Assembly (NCBI GenBank): GCA_030680235.1
Contig: JAUXWQ010000063.1
Location: 1 to 45,839 of the forward strand
Direction: 5' to 3'
DNA: 45,839 bases
DNA from: Coxiellaceae bacterium
GTDB taxonomy: Bacteria; Pseudomonadota; Gammaproteobacteria; Coxiellales; Coxiellaceae
In this document: piece after piece, positions 37,090-45,400 of the stretch
How positions within the stretch are numbered: the first letter of the stretch is position 1
Layout of the letters: the number at the start of each line of letters is the position of its first letter
Notes under the pieces: generated by a model
The model's database searches: none
Told to the model about the DNA's origin: nothing
What the model saw: only the letters and a program-made list of their open reading frames with translations
Translations under genes and position numbers: made by a program

Positions 37090-38043
37090 TTAAATAAAAG
37101 CATCACTTAAAATCTGCGAAGAGGGAACGCCAGCGCAAAAAACTTTTGTTTTTATTTTTTGAGTTGTTTCTTGCGGCCCACAAACAAAGACTCTTAAGTT
37201 TTTGGGATCTTGAATGTATTTTAGTACCACTTTATCAATCGGCAGATTATATTCGCCAGATGCGTTTTTCCATACACAATTTTCATAATGAAAATCAGAA
37301 TTTTCTGACGCGATTTTTTCTAATTCATTCACATAGTAAAGATCTTCAAAGATCCGTCCACCGTGAAGTAAGGTAATTTTACCCTGATGATTTTGAAATA
37401 AAGCTTGTTTTGCAATCCCTATTAAAGGTGATAACCCTGTTCCTGTACCAACTAATAATATATCGTAAGTCAATTTATTAGGGTTGAAATAAAAACAACG
37501 CCCTAATGGCCCTCTAATGCTAATTAAATTATTAACATGAGCTGTTTTTTTAAACCATTCTCCCATCAAACCTTGTTCTTCGAGTTTAATATGAAGCTCA
37601 ATAAAACCGTCTTGATTAGGAATATTTGCGATGGAATAACTTCTGATGATGCCTTCTGAATTAATTAAATTAAGATATTGTCCAGGTGTCCACGGCGCGA
37701 GGTTTTTAACGTAAAGCTTCACTTGAATGACGTTGTACGTCAGTTTTTTAATATCATCAATTTTTGCTTCTATTTCGCACTCACTAGCAAATGGCACTGT
37801 AAGTTGGATATCTTCTTTAGGTTTCGCTAAGCATGCCAAAAAATATCCTTGTGTTTTTAGCGTGTCTTGTATTCCTTCTTGCCATGCGGGATTGATAGTG
37901 CCACGACCTTTTATTAAACAAGATTGGCACACACCAACTTGACAGGAATGCGGATAATTAATTCCATGCCGTATTAAACATTCCAAAATGCTTTCATTTT
38001 CATTAAGAGTGTAAGTCTTATCAGCAAATGAAATTATTGGCAT
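37090..38043 (-). CDS. 2Fe-2S ferredoxin / FNR-type reductase, partner of truncated haemoglobin
   Basis: A 317-residue electron-transfer protein. Residues 1-88 are a plant-type 2Fe-2S domain with cluster ligands C34, C39, C42 and C71. Residues 95-310 form FAD- and NAD(P)H-binding domains, with RSYSIAN near 135 for FAD, GTGTGLSPLIG near 200 and VFCGPQ near 290 for the nucleotide. The architecture is that of phenol/CDP-deoxyhexose-type reductases. It starts 11 bases after the haemoglobin gene and shares its NsrR-controlled promoter. It probably re-reduces the haemoglobin during nitric-oxide dioxygenation, making a two-gene equivalent of flavohaemoglobin. Confidence 0.88.
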   Translation of the reverse strand: MPIISFADKTYTLNENESILECLIRHGINYPHSCQVGVCQSCLIKGRGTINPAWQEGIQDTLKTQGYFLACLAKPKEDIQLTVPFASECEIEAKIDDIKKLTYNVIQVKLYVKNLAPWTPGQYLNLINSEGIIRSYSIANIPNQDGFIELHIKLEEQGLMGEWFKKTAHVNNLISIRGPLGRCFYFNPNKLTYDILLVGTGTGLSPLIGIAKQALFQNHQGKITLLHGGRIFEDLYYVNELEKIASENSDFHYENCVWKNASGEYNLPIDKVVLKYIQDPKNLRVFVCGPQETTQKIKTKVFCAGVPSSQILSDAFI

Positions 38044-38054
38044 ACCATTTACCC

Positions 38055-38423
38055 TTAGCGATTTAATACGTCATCGCGTACACTGTTGGCAATAGCGGCA
38101 ACTTCTTTGATATCCTGATCGGCAACGCCCAATTCTTTTAAGGTTGAACCTAATAGTTCGATAATAACATCAACATGTGAATCATTGAGACCTTTAGCAA
38201 TTAAATGCTGATGACCTTCACGCATGCTTTTTCCGGTGTAGTGGTTAGGGCCACCAAATACCATCGTTAGAAATCCCTTTTGTTTGTTAATTTGCTTTTC
38301 CATGTCAACCCCTTCAAAAAAATAGTTAACACGGTCGTCTGCCAAAACCTTTCGATAAAAAATATCTACAGCCGCGTTCACAGCAGGTTGTCCGCCCAAT
38401 CTTTCAAAAAGAAGTGCATCCAT
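38055..38423 (-). CDS. glbN: Group I truncated haemoglobin
   Basis: A 122-residue 2-over-2 globin. Visible family features are LFERLGG at 5-11, the B10 Tyr in IFYRKV (Y23), YFFEGVD near 35, FGGPNHYTG near 56-64, and the proximal His in REGHQHL (H71). Group I members bind oxygen and can convert nitric oxide to nitrate. AAGGAA precedes the ATG. First gene of the minus-strand pair, directly downstream of the NsrR operator. Confidence 0.93.
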   Translation of the reverse strand: MDALLFERLGGQPAVNAAVDIFYRKVLADDRVNYFFEGVDMEKQINKQKGFLTMVFGGPNHYTGKSMREGHQHLIAKGLNDSHVDVIIELLGSTLKELGVADQDIKEVAAIANSVRDDVLNR

Positions 38424-38442
38424 GTTTTTTCCTTAATATTAT

Positions 38443-38465
38443 AAGATGTATTTGAAATACATCTT
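38443..38465. promoter_or_regulatory. NsrR operator palindrome
   Basis: A perfect 23-bp palindrome: arm AAGATGTATTT, one central base, then the exact complement AAATACATCTT. It pairs two further bases on each side. This is the canonical NsrR binding site of gammaproteobacteria. It lies 20 bases before the haemoglobin ATG and 44 bases before the nsrR ATG, so it can repress both directions until nitric oxide destroys the repressor's cluster. Confidence 0.95.
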
Positions 38466-38508
38466 ATTTGTGTTGATAATAACTGTCAATAAAAAAATGG
38501 AGCAAATT

Positions 38509-38946
38509 ATGCAACTCACCCAATTTACTGATTATTCATTAAGGTCGTTAATTTATATTGCTGTTAGGAAAGACGTATGTAAGATTGCTGATATTTCAGA
38601 AGCCTACGGTATTTCACAACATCATCTAACCAAAATAATTCATAATTTATCAAAAATTGGCATGATTAAAACAATACGAGGGAAAAATGGCGGTATCACA
38701 TTGGTTGAGAATGCGTCTCGTTTAAATTTAAAAAAAATCATCCTTCAATTAGAGCCGCATTTTGACTTGGTGCCATGCTTTAATATTAAAAAGCAAAATT
38801 GTTGTATTGCACCTGCTTGCAAATTAAAGCGTATTTTGCACGATGCGCAAAAAGCATTTTTTGCTGTTCTAGAAAAATTTACGCTCGCTGATATTTTAGA
38901 GAATGAAAAAGCTCTGCAGAATTTACTAGGGATTTCTTTTAACTGA
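38509..38946 (+). CDS. nsrR: Nitric-oxide-sensing Rrf2-family repressor
   Basis: 145 residues from ATG 38509, giving the canonical MQLTQFTDYSLR start with GGAG seven bases upstream; the open frame extends further 5' into the operator, where starts are unlikely. Residues 1-60 are the winged helix-turn-helix. Cys90, Cys98/99 and Cys104 match the three cluster-ligand Cys of NsrR. Divergent from its target pair, with the operator between, so it probably autoregulates. Confidence 0.93.
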   Translation: MQLTQFTDYSLRSLIYIAVRKDVCKIADISEAYGISQHHLTKIIHNLSKIGMIKTIRGKNGGITLVENASRLNLKKIILQLEPHFDLVPCFNIKKQNCCIAPACKLKRILHDAQKAFFAVLEKFTLADILENEKALQNLLGISFN

Positions 38947-39624
38947 TGGAAAAGATACGCCAGACACTACGCAAAATACAACTAAATTTATCATGTAATA
39001 CATTGAGATAAATTCATAAAGTTGTAATTAAAACACGATTAGCTTAAGTGATATTGTTGTAATGATCCAGCTGTGCTGGAACTGTGGCTGACAGTGGTTC
39101 TTGTGTAAATAGAACTGATAACGGAAATCATCAATGATTGTTTTTTATAATTTCGTGTCAAGTCCAATTCTGCTGTGACCACTCCCACTTCCATCGCCAG
39201 TGCTTCTGCTGCTGGTTTTCCAATGTCTTGGTGCAGCGCATCTAATATTTCCTTATTATATCACGGTAAGAATGCTGTGAACGTTAAAAATCGAAGGTTA
39301 TTAAACAATCATTCCTAAATGCGGATATGTGGAGTAGGTCGCCTGGCTGGGCATTATGGAAGTCATTGATTGTGGCTACAGAGCCATCTAATGCTAATAA
39401 AGTTTAAAAAAATCAGGTATGGTATATGTTAATTGTTTAATTTGAATTCATAATTAAATTTGGTTAAAAAATGATTATTGCAATCTTATCGTTGATACTG
39501 CTTTTTCACATCATTTTTTTCATGGCGATAAAAGTGAAGGATAACAGTATTGTTGATATTAGGGGATCTATACAAATCCCCATATACATAATGTTACAGA
39601 AAATTTTTACATTAAGGAATATTT
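38947..39624. other. Gene-free region with fragments of lost genes
   Basis: Apart from the aldehyde dehydrogenase remnant given separately, a minus-strand open stretch near 39290-39400 (containing DGSVATINDFHNAQPGDLLH) looks protein-like, but I cannot assign it. The rest is AT-rich with no RNA gene or array visible. Confidence 0.4.
39129..39258 (-). pseudogene. Aldehyde dehydrogenase N-terminal fragment
   Basis: About 43 minus-strand codons read KEILDALHQDIGKPAAEALA and continue through a Glu-containing helix, the motif near residues 50-90 of class 3/coniferyl-type NAD-dependent aldehyde dehydrogenases. No start, cofactor loop or catalytic Cys is present. It is a relic. Confidence 0.6.
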
Positions 39625-40050
39625 GTGAACGCCATAAACTTCGATGATTTAAGTGAAATTCTACAATCACTGAATACCGTATTTTCACAGCAAGCGAAAG
39701 CGTCAGTCAATATTTGTTTGACTCTGAGGAACTGGTTGTTTGGGCTGTACATTCATGAATATCAACAATATGGAAAAGATCGTGCCGTATATGGCGAATT
39801 CACGCTAAAACAACTCAGTTAAACCCTTAAGAAAACTGGCGTGCCGGGCTATTCAGAACGAAATTTGGCATTGTATCGAAAATTTTACCAATGTTACCCG
39901 GAGATTTTGCAGACAGCGTCTGCAAAATGTGGATCGCTAAAAACCCATGTAAATCAATCAGATACAATTTTGCAGACGCTGTCTGCAAAATTGGCAGCAC
40001 CATTGGCAGAAACTGGCTCCAACTACATAAGCGGTCCAAAACCGTCATAG
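39625..40050 (+). pseudogene. DUF1016/YhcG-type nuclease, N-terminal remnant with internal stop
   Basis: From GTG 39625 (AAGGAAT upstream) the frame encodes the DUF1016 N-terminal domain, with YQQYGKDRAVYGEFTLKQLS, and then meets TAA at 39820-39822. Translation resumes in the same frame with TLKKTGVPGYSERNLALYRK, a normal continuation, so a single base change made the stop. The sequence later degenerates after two copies of an ILQT(A/L)SAK segment, and the PDDEXK nuclease domain is missing. The end abuts the second Tn3 transposase gene, which may have truncated it. A complete relative lies at 43308. Confidence 0.8.
39905..39990. repeat. Two copies of a 23-bp palindrome inside the DUF1016 remnant
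   Basis: The arms TTTTGCAGAC and GTCTGCAAAA, separated by AGC in the first copy (39905-39927) and GCT in the second (39965-39987, approximately), occur twice about 60 bases apart. Each encodes the peptide ILQT(A/L)SAK in the remnant's frame. Perfect 10-bp arms twice in 90 bases are far beyond chance. Confidence 0.85.
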
Positions 40051-40060
40051 GATTTCGAAT

Positions 40061-43000
40061 CTAACCAAAGGCCAACGAAAGTATTCGTTCAATGTTAAAC
40101 ATGCTGTCATTGGCTGCATGCTTGATAAAATCATACTCACCTTGCATATTAATGTGGTGCCACGCAACCACTGATCCCCTCAGCATGGCAGCCAGCATAT
40201 TTTTTCTTTCTTCAAGATCTGAATTGTTAGCAAGTAATTGAGAAAGATATAGGTAATTCCATAACACGATGGCATTTTGGATAAGCGTTTTACATGCCAC
40301 CATAATTTCTTGCTCTTCTTTGACGCCATTTTTAAATTCACCGTCATTGGCAAAAAATACGGCTCTGGAAAATTTATTCGATGATTCTACTTTATTAAGT
40401 TGCTTTTCAATACGTTGACGCAATTCAACATCATCAAGATACGACAATATAAAAATTGATTTTATAATTCTACCAAATTCTTTTAGTGCTTTATATAAAG
40501 GATGATCCTTTGCGTATGAACTTAATCGCTTAAATAATTGAGATGCTGATGAATGTTTTAATTTAATGGTTGCGATAAAACGTAAGATGTCATCCCAACA
40601 GGATTCAATTAATTTTAAATTAATTGTGCCACTTGGTAATATTTTATATCCACGATTCTCATATGTTTTTTTATTTGAAAATGAATAAATACTTTGATCG
40701 GCAATGTTTTTTATTCTTGGTGCAAATGCCGTCTTAATAAAATGGCTAGCACAAAATACTAATTCTGTGTAACCATGTGTATCTGTAGAATGAATATCAC
40801 TTTTGACAACCTCGTTTTGTACTAAACCATCGATTACATAGGCAGCTTCTCTTTCGGATGAGCTAATTACAACAGAATGAAACAACAATTGCCGCTCATC
40901 AATAAAGGTGTAAATTGTTACGCCTTTTCCTTTCCCAAAGTATTTGAATGAATAACTTGCAAAAATAGAATCAACAGCAACATTTACTTTGCTGCCATCG
41001 CTACCTGTGTGTATTTCACCTGGTTTTTTTCGATATGCATTTGCAAGAGATAATTTATTTGTGACCGCCAAGATTTTGTTATTTGCCTGTTGAATATTTT
41101 TCAAACTAAAACACCAATTGACCATATTCTTCAATGTATCTTCGTTGACACCAACAGAAATATTGGCAATGCGATTAATTCCGATATTGCATCCTTTCCC
41201 CATAATTCCAGCAAAAATTGTTTGTGCTTTTGGATTCATTTTTTTATTTTTAACACTGTGGTGCCTAAATTTATCTGTAAATTCAGTGACTTTATTAATA
41301 TCAGAAAGCACCTGAAGAATAGGAACAAATCCAGACTGCCCAAGCAATGCAGAAACATATTCTGATTCATCACTTTCTGTTTTCGGTGTTGATATTTTAA
41401 ATTTACTTTTTTCATCAATCGTTAAAAATTGATTTCCACCATTTAAAATACGCTCATTAACTGTTCTATATTTTTGATCTAATTGCTGTTTTAAAGCAGA
41501 AATCGCGGTGTTAAAATCAGAAAAATCAGTGAGGCCAGCTTGTTCAAGTAGCTCATTTTTTCGGGAGTTCCAATATGCATCGTCAATTAAATATTCATGA
41601 ATAGCCTTATAGCGGTAAGAGTAACGAAGATTAAGCTTACCTGATTTAATATCATCAAATATATGTGTAAATAAGAGAATTTTATATAATGAAACACGTA
41701 ATTTATTTTTTGGATAAACAGCTTCTTTTTCCTCAATATTTAAAAAATCCATTGGTGGTGCGTTATTTACTTCGCCATCGGTGAAATTGAAATGTTTGAT
41801 TGCTTCTATTATAGGCGCAGATGATGTGTCTGAATTAAATTCGAGAACCTTAATAATTGAGGAAACGCGACGCTGTAATTTTAATGACATCATTTCTAAT
41901 GCGTCAAAGTATGTTTGGTTGTTGCCGATGTTTTCTAATGAATTTTCAAGTTCAAGCTCTTCTTGAGTATTCACTTTTCTTGGTAATAAATGATAGTATT
42001 TAATCAACTCATCAATTTGCAAAACTTTTCCAGAATCTGTATAAACTGGTGATCGCAATACTTCTGTAATACTTTCAATAAGAATGCGTGAATTCTTGTT
42101 GTTTTCAGATAAGCTTTTTATCGCTTTATTGCGCAATGGACGATTTTCTTTTTCTATTTCTTCTTGCTTTTTTTTTGCAGAATTAATAGCTGATTTTGTT
42201 GATTTTAAAAAGACATCAATCAAAAGATCGTGTCTAAAATAAAACTGATGTTTAATGTAGCACAACAAATGAAGATACAGCTTATTTTTATCTGAAAATT
42301 GTTTTAATTGGAATGCTGTAGATTTTTGCACCCACGTTGCAAAATATTCCGTGGCATGATCAGCCATGCCAAGCTCATCGATAATTGATCTGAATTCAAA
42401 AAAATAATCCTTAAATATTTTAAAGGTGGTTATATTTTCCTGAATATCAGCAGGGCGTAACGATTGATTTATTTTTTTTATTATAGTTATTGCTGGTCGT
42501 TGAAGTTTATTTTTGTTATCACTTTTTTCTCCAGAGACCACTTTATCTAGAATTTCTCGATGGAATCGAGTTAGTTTTTTAGAAAGGATGTCAACCAATC
42601 TGCTTTCAAATTGATTGTATGAGTCGGTAATAATAAGTGACATGGAATTATAGGAGGGGAGCTCTATTTTGTTTTGCCAACAAAAATCAATTGCTGATAA
42701 AAACACATTTCTAGGTGAAAATTGCCGTTGAACCAACCACGTTACGTGCGCAATTATTTTTCCTTTCTGTGTGTCATCAAATGGATGCCAATTTAATAAT
42801 GTAAAAATTCTTTTACGATGTTTGATTGGCGTTTCGTTTTTATAGTTTGAAATATCAATATTTTCTGCGACAATGCCTATTGTTTTTGCTGCATAGGAAA
42901 TGTCTTGTTGTCGAAACTGATCGACGGCAAAGAACTTACCATTGGCTTTAAAATAAGCTAATTGAACTGCAAAACCGATTTTGTTGCTGGCTGTGCGAAG

Positions 43001-43126
43001 ACTTTGGATTAATTCCATTTCTTCGTTACTCATGGAAAAATAGAGTGAGCGTTCATCCGTATTAAAAACAGGAGGTGAGTCATATCGCCGTTTTTCATTG
43101 GGATTTAAAATTACCAGTTTTGTCAT
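40061..43126 (-). CDS. tnpA: Tn3-family transposase, apparently intact
   Basis: 1021 residues from ATG 43126 (MTKLVILNPNEKRRYD); an open frame extends further but overlaps the divergent nuclease gene. Residues 1-170 are the DUF4158 DNA-binding domain, the middle is helical, and residues about 620-1000 form the DDE domain with GSDGSKVNVAVDS (first Asp), STDTHGYTE (second Asp) and EEQEIMVACKTLIQNA (Glu), ending near VLWNYLYLSQLL. The length is normal for Tn3 (about 960-1030). It is only distantly related to the broken copy at 33107. Its left terminal repeat should lie near 40050, but I could not identify it; the right end is beyond the window. Confidence 0.93.
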   Translation of the reverse strand: MTKLVILNPNEKRRYDSPPVFNTDERSLYFSMSNEEMELIQSLRTASNKIGFAVQLAYFKANGKFFAVDQFRQQDISYAAKTIGIVAENIDISNYKNETPIKHRKRIFTLLNWHPFDDTQKGKIIAHVTWLVQRQFSPRNVFLSAIDFCWQNKIELPSYNSMSLIITDSYNQFESRLVDILSKKLTRFHREILDKVVSGEKSDNKNKLQRPAITIIKKINQSLRPADIQENITTFKIFKDYFFEFRSIIDELGMADHATEYFATWVQKSTAFQLKQFSDKNKLYLHLLCYIKHQFYFRHDLLIDVFLKSTKSAINSAKKKQEEIEKENRPLRNKAIKSLSENNKNSRILIESITEVLRSPVYTDSGKVLQIDELIKYYHLLPRKVNTQEELELENSLENIGNNQTYFDALEMMSLKLQRRVSSIIKVLEFNSDTSSAPIIEAIKHFNFTDGEVNNAPPMDFLNIEEKEAVYPKNKLRVSLYKILLFTHIFDDIKSGKLNLRYSYRYKAIHEYLIDDAYWNSRKNELLEQAGLTDFSDFNTAISALKQQLDQKYRTVNERILNGGNQFLTIDEKSKFKISTPKTESDESEYVSALLGQSGFVPILQVLSDINKVTEFTDKFRHHSVKNKKMNPKAQTIFAGIMGKGCNIGINRIANISVGVNEDTLKNMVNWCFSLKNIQQANNKILAVTNKLSLANAYRKKPGEIHTGSDGSKVNVAVDSIFASYSFKYFGKGKGVTIYTFIDERQLLFHSVVISSSEREAAYVIDGLVQNEVVKSDIHSTDTHGYTELVFCASHFIKTAFAPRIKNIADQSIYSFSNKKTYENRGYKILPSGTINLKLIESCWDDILRFIATIKLKHSSASQLFKRLSSYAKDHPLYKALKEFGRIIKSIFILSYLDDVELRQRIEKQLNKVESSNKFSRAVFFANDGEFKNGVKEEQEIMVACKTLIQNAIVLWNYLYLSQLLANNSDLEERKNMLAAMLRGSVVAWHHINMQGEYDFIKHAANDSMFNIERILSLAFG

Positions 43127-43262
43127 GGTTACTTCATTTTTTGAAATGATTTTTTTATCAAGCGGGGATAGTAAACGAATAATCTGTGCTTGACAATAGT
43201 GGTGATAACTACGATAATTAACCCATACAGATAGCCGTAACTGATTGATTATTATATAGTAA

Positions 43263-43287
43263 GATTTTGGTGACGCGTCACCAAAAT
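43263..43287. repeat. Perfect 24-bp palindrome upstream of the DUF1016 nuclease gene
   Basis: ATTTTGGTGACG (43264-43275) is followed immediately by its exact complement CGTCACCAAAAT (43276-43287), ending 20 bases before the nuclease ATG and about 140 bases upstream of tnpA. A symmetrical binding site for a repressor or for the recombinase is likely. Confidence 0.8.
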
Positions 43288-43307
43288 TGGGAATTAAGGG
43301 GCTTTCA

Positions 43308-44375
43308 ATGCCAAAGAATATTACCACCAATCTTTTCAAAGATGTTAGTAATCTCATCGATGATGTTAAAACTAATCTTGCACATTATGCTAATACGACG
43401 CTTGTGACATTGTACTGGCGTATCGGACATAGAATTAATCAGGATATTCTCAAAAATGATCGCGCTGAATATGGTGAGCAAGGCATTAAACAACTTGCCA
43501 GCCAGCTTACATCGGAATACGGCAGCGGATTTGATGCTTCTAATCTTGCCAGAATGGTTCGCATTGCGAAGCTATATCCAAAGCCTGAAATTGTAGCTAC
43601 TTTGTCGCAGCAATTATCGTGGTCTCATTTTGTAAAATTAGTGTCTATCGAAGATCCACTAAAACGAGATTTCTATACAGAAATGTGTCGATTGGAAAAA
43701 TGGAGCGTTAGAAATTTACGCCAAAAAATTGATGGAATGCTCTTTGAACGTACCGCGATTGCAAAAAAACCGGAATCAATTATCAAGGTAGAATTGAAGA
43801 AATTAAAAGATGGGGATTTAACAAATCCTGATTTATATCTACAAGACCCCTGCGTTCTTAAATTCTTATATCCAAAAACAATTTCCTCAGAGCGTCATCT
43901 TGAAGATGCCATTTTAAGTGAATTGCAGATTTTTATTCAGGAAATGGGTAGTGATTTTTGCTTTGTCGCGCGTCAAAAAAGAATGAGCACTGGGAAAAAT
44001 GATCGTTATTTGGATTTATTATTTTTTCACCGTGGCATGCGTCGATTAATAGCGATTGAACTCAAACTATCTATCTTCCAACCAGAGCATGCGGGACAAA
44101 TGGAATGGTACTTAAAATGGCTTGATAAACATGAAAAACGTCCAGGCGAAGAAAAACCACTTGGCATTATAATTTGCTCTGACAAAGATCAAGAAGATTT
44201 AGAATTACTTGAGCTCGGAAAAAATGGAATTCATGTTTCACAGTATCTTGCAGAATTACCACCACGAAAAATGTTTGAAAAAAAATTGCGAGATGTTATT
44301 GAAAATGCGCGTGAAAAATATGCGAGATTAGAGCAATTATCTGATGATGATAAACCAGAATGGTATAAAAAATGA
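43308..44375 (+). CDS. yhcG: DUF1016 / YhcG-family PDDEXK nuclease
   Basis: 355 residues from ATG 43308 (AAGGGG six bases upstream); a TTG at 43287 is the alternative. The N-terminal DUF1016 domain (1-150) has WRIGHRINQD, YGEQGIKQLA and the usual LSQQLSWSHF. The C-terminal PDDEXK nuclease domain (170-330) shows DRYLDLLFFHRG and AIELKL, carrying the Asp and Glu-x-Lys catalytic residues. Family members are frequent passengers of mobile elements and accompany restriction loci. The biological role is not established. Stop and next start overlap (ATGA). Confidence 0.9.
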   Translation: MPKNITTNLFKDVSNLIDDVKTNLAHYANTTLVTLYWRIGHRINQDILKNDRAEYGEQGIKQLASQLTSEYGSGFDASNLARMVRIAKLYPKPEIVATLSQQLSWSHFVKLVSIEDPLKRDFYTEMCRLEKWSVRNLRQKIDGMLFERTAIAKKPESIIKVELKKLKDGDLTNPDLYLQDPCVLKFLYPKTISSERHLEDAILSELQIFIQEMGSDFCFVARQKRMSTGKNDRYLDLLFFHRGMRRLIAIELKLSIFQPEHAGQMEWYLKWLDKHEKRPGEEKPLGIIICSDKDQEDLELLELGKNGIHVSQYLAELPPRKMFEKKLRDVIENAREKYARLEQLSDDDKPEWYKK

Positions 44376-45400
44376 GTACTTATCTTGAAACGAAACGCTT
44401 AATTTTAAAGCCAATTGCACTATCCGATCTTGATAATATTTTTGCATTGCGATCTGATCCTGATGTAATGAAGTACATTGATGATGGCTCTGTTCACACT
44501 AAAGAACGAGTCGAAGATTTCATTCAGTGCGGGCAAGGATATTTTGAGAAATATGGAATGGATTTTTTTTCTGTATTTGAAAAGGAAACTGGCGTATTTG
44601 TCGGCCAGGCTGGCTTGTTTCATTTGCATTTTGATGTTAATCAGCCTGACATAGACCTTGCATATCGATTGCACAAAAAATATTGGAATAAAGGTTATGC
44701 AACTGAACTTGCAAAAGCATTAATAGACTATGGATTTAATACATTATCACTCCCAAAAATTGTAGCATTTGTGCTACCAGAAAATAAAGCATCAAGAAGG
44801 GTGTTGGAAAAAGCGGGAATGTCATATCGAGGCATGGTTAATTTTCGTGATACTCAATTACCATCTTATGAAATTTGTAATAAAAAAATTGATTTTACTA
44901 ATATAAAATTAATCGTCGCAACAATTGATGATTATCCAATCATACAAAATATGGCATCATATTATGCCTACGATATCAGTGAATATATGGGATGGGAGCA
45001 ACAAAAAGATGGGACACATAGTATCGGAATCGATTTTATCAAATATTGGAAAGCAGAAAATACATTTCCATTTATCGTAAAATATAAGGATGAATTAGTC
45101 GGGTTTGTTATTGTTGATAAAGATGTTAGTGATAAAACAAATGATTATAATATTGCACAATTTTTCATTTTAAGGAAATTCTTACGAAAAGGAATTGGGA
45201 AGTATCTTGCTTTCCAATGCTTTAATAAATTCCATGGAAAATGGGAAGTGTTTGTAATGCCAGGAAATGAAGGCGCATATCGATTTTGGCGAAATATCAT
45301 TAACGAGTATACAAATTCAATATTTAAAGAACATACCAAAGTTGTAAATAACTACATTAGAAATATATTTGAATTTAAAAGTACTGCAGAGAAATTATGA
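44372..45400 (+). CDS. Tandem GNAT acetyltransferase
   Basis: 342 residues with two GNAT domains. The first (1-165) is of RimJ/RimL type: LETKRLILKPIALSDL at the start, a central DLAYRLHKKYWNKGYATE acetyl-CoA loop and ENKASRRVLEKAGM. The second (about 172-335) carries FFILRKFLRKGIGKYLA, its own acetyl-CoA loop, and VMPGNEGAYRFW. It may acetylate a small molecule or protein N-terminus; the substrate is unknown. It is translationally coupled to both neighbours by 4-base ATGA overlaps, so nuclease, acetyltransferase and recombinase form one operon. Confidence 0.88.
   Translation: MSTYLETKRLILKPIALSDLDNIFALRSDPDVMKYIDDGSVHTKERVEDFIQCGQGYFEKYGMDFFSVFEKETGVFVGQAGLFHLHFDVNQPDIDLAYRLHKKYWNKGYATELAKALIDYGFNTLSLPKIVAFVLPENKASRRVLEKAGMSYRGMVNFRDTQLPSYEICNKKIDFTNIKLIVATIDDYPIIQNMASYYAYDISEYMGWEQQKDGTHSIGIDFIKYWKAENTFPFIVKYKDELVGFVIVDKDVSDKTNDYNIAQFFILRKFLRKGIGKYLAFQCFNKFHGKWEVFVMPGNEGAYRFWRNIINEYTNSIFKEHTKVVNNYIRNIFEFKSTAEKL

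Noticed and set aside
38446-38508. Upstream start for nsrR within the operator
   Set aside because: The ATG lies inside the NsrR palindrome, and the extra residues are not part of the Rrf2 fold; ATG 38509 gives the conserved N-terminus.
39990-40060. Left terminal inverted repeat of the second Tn3 unit
   Set aside because: No stretch resembling the 36-bp repeat or a typical Tn3 end could be picked out, and the right end is outside the window for comparison.
43127-43357. Longer N-terminus of the intact transposase
   Set aside because: It would overlap the divergent nuclease gene and add a non-conserved stretch; MTKLV at 43126 matches the DUF4158 start.
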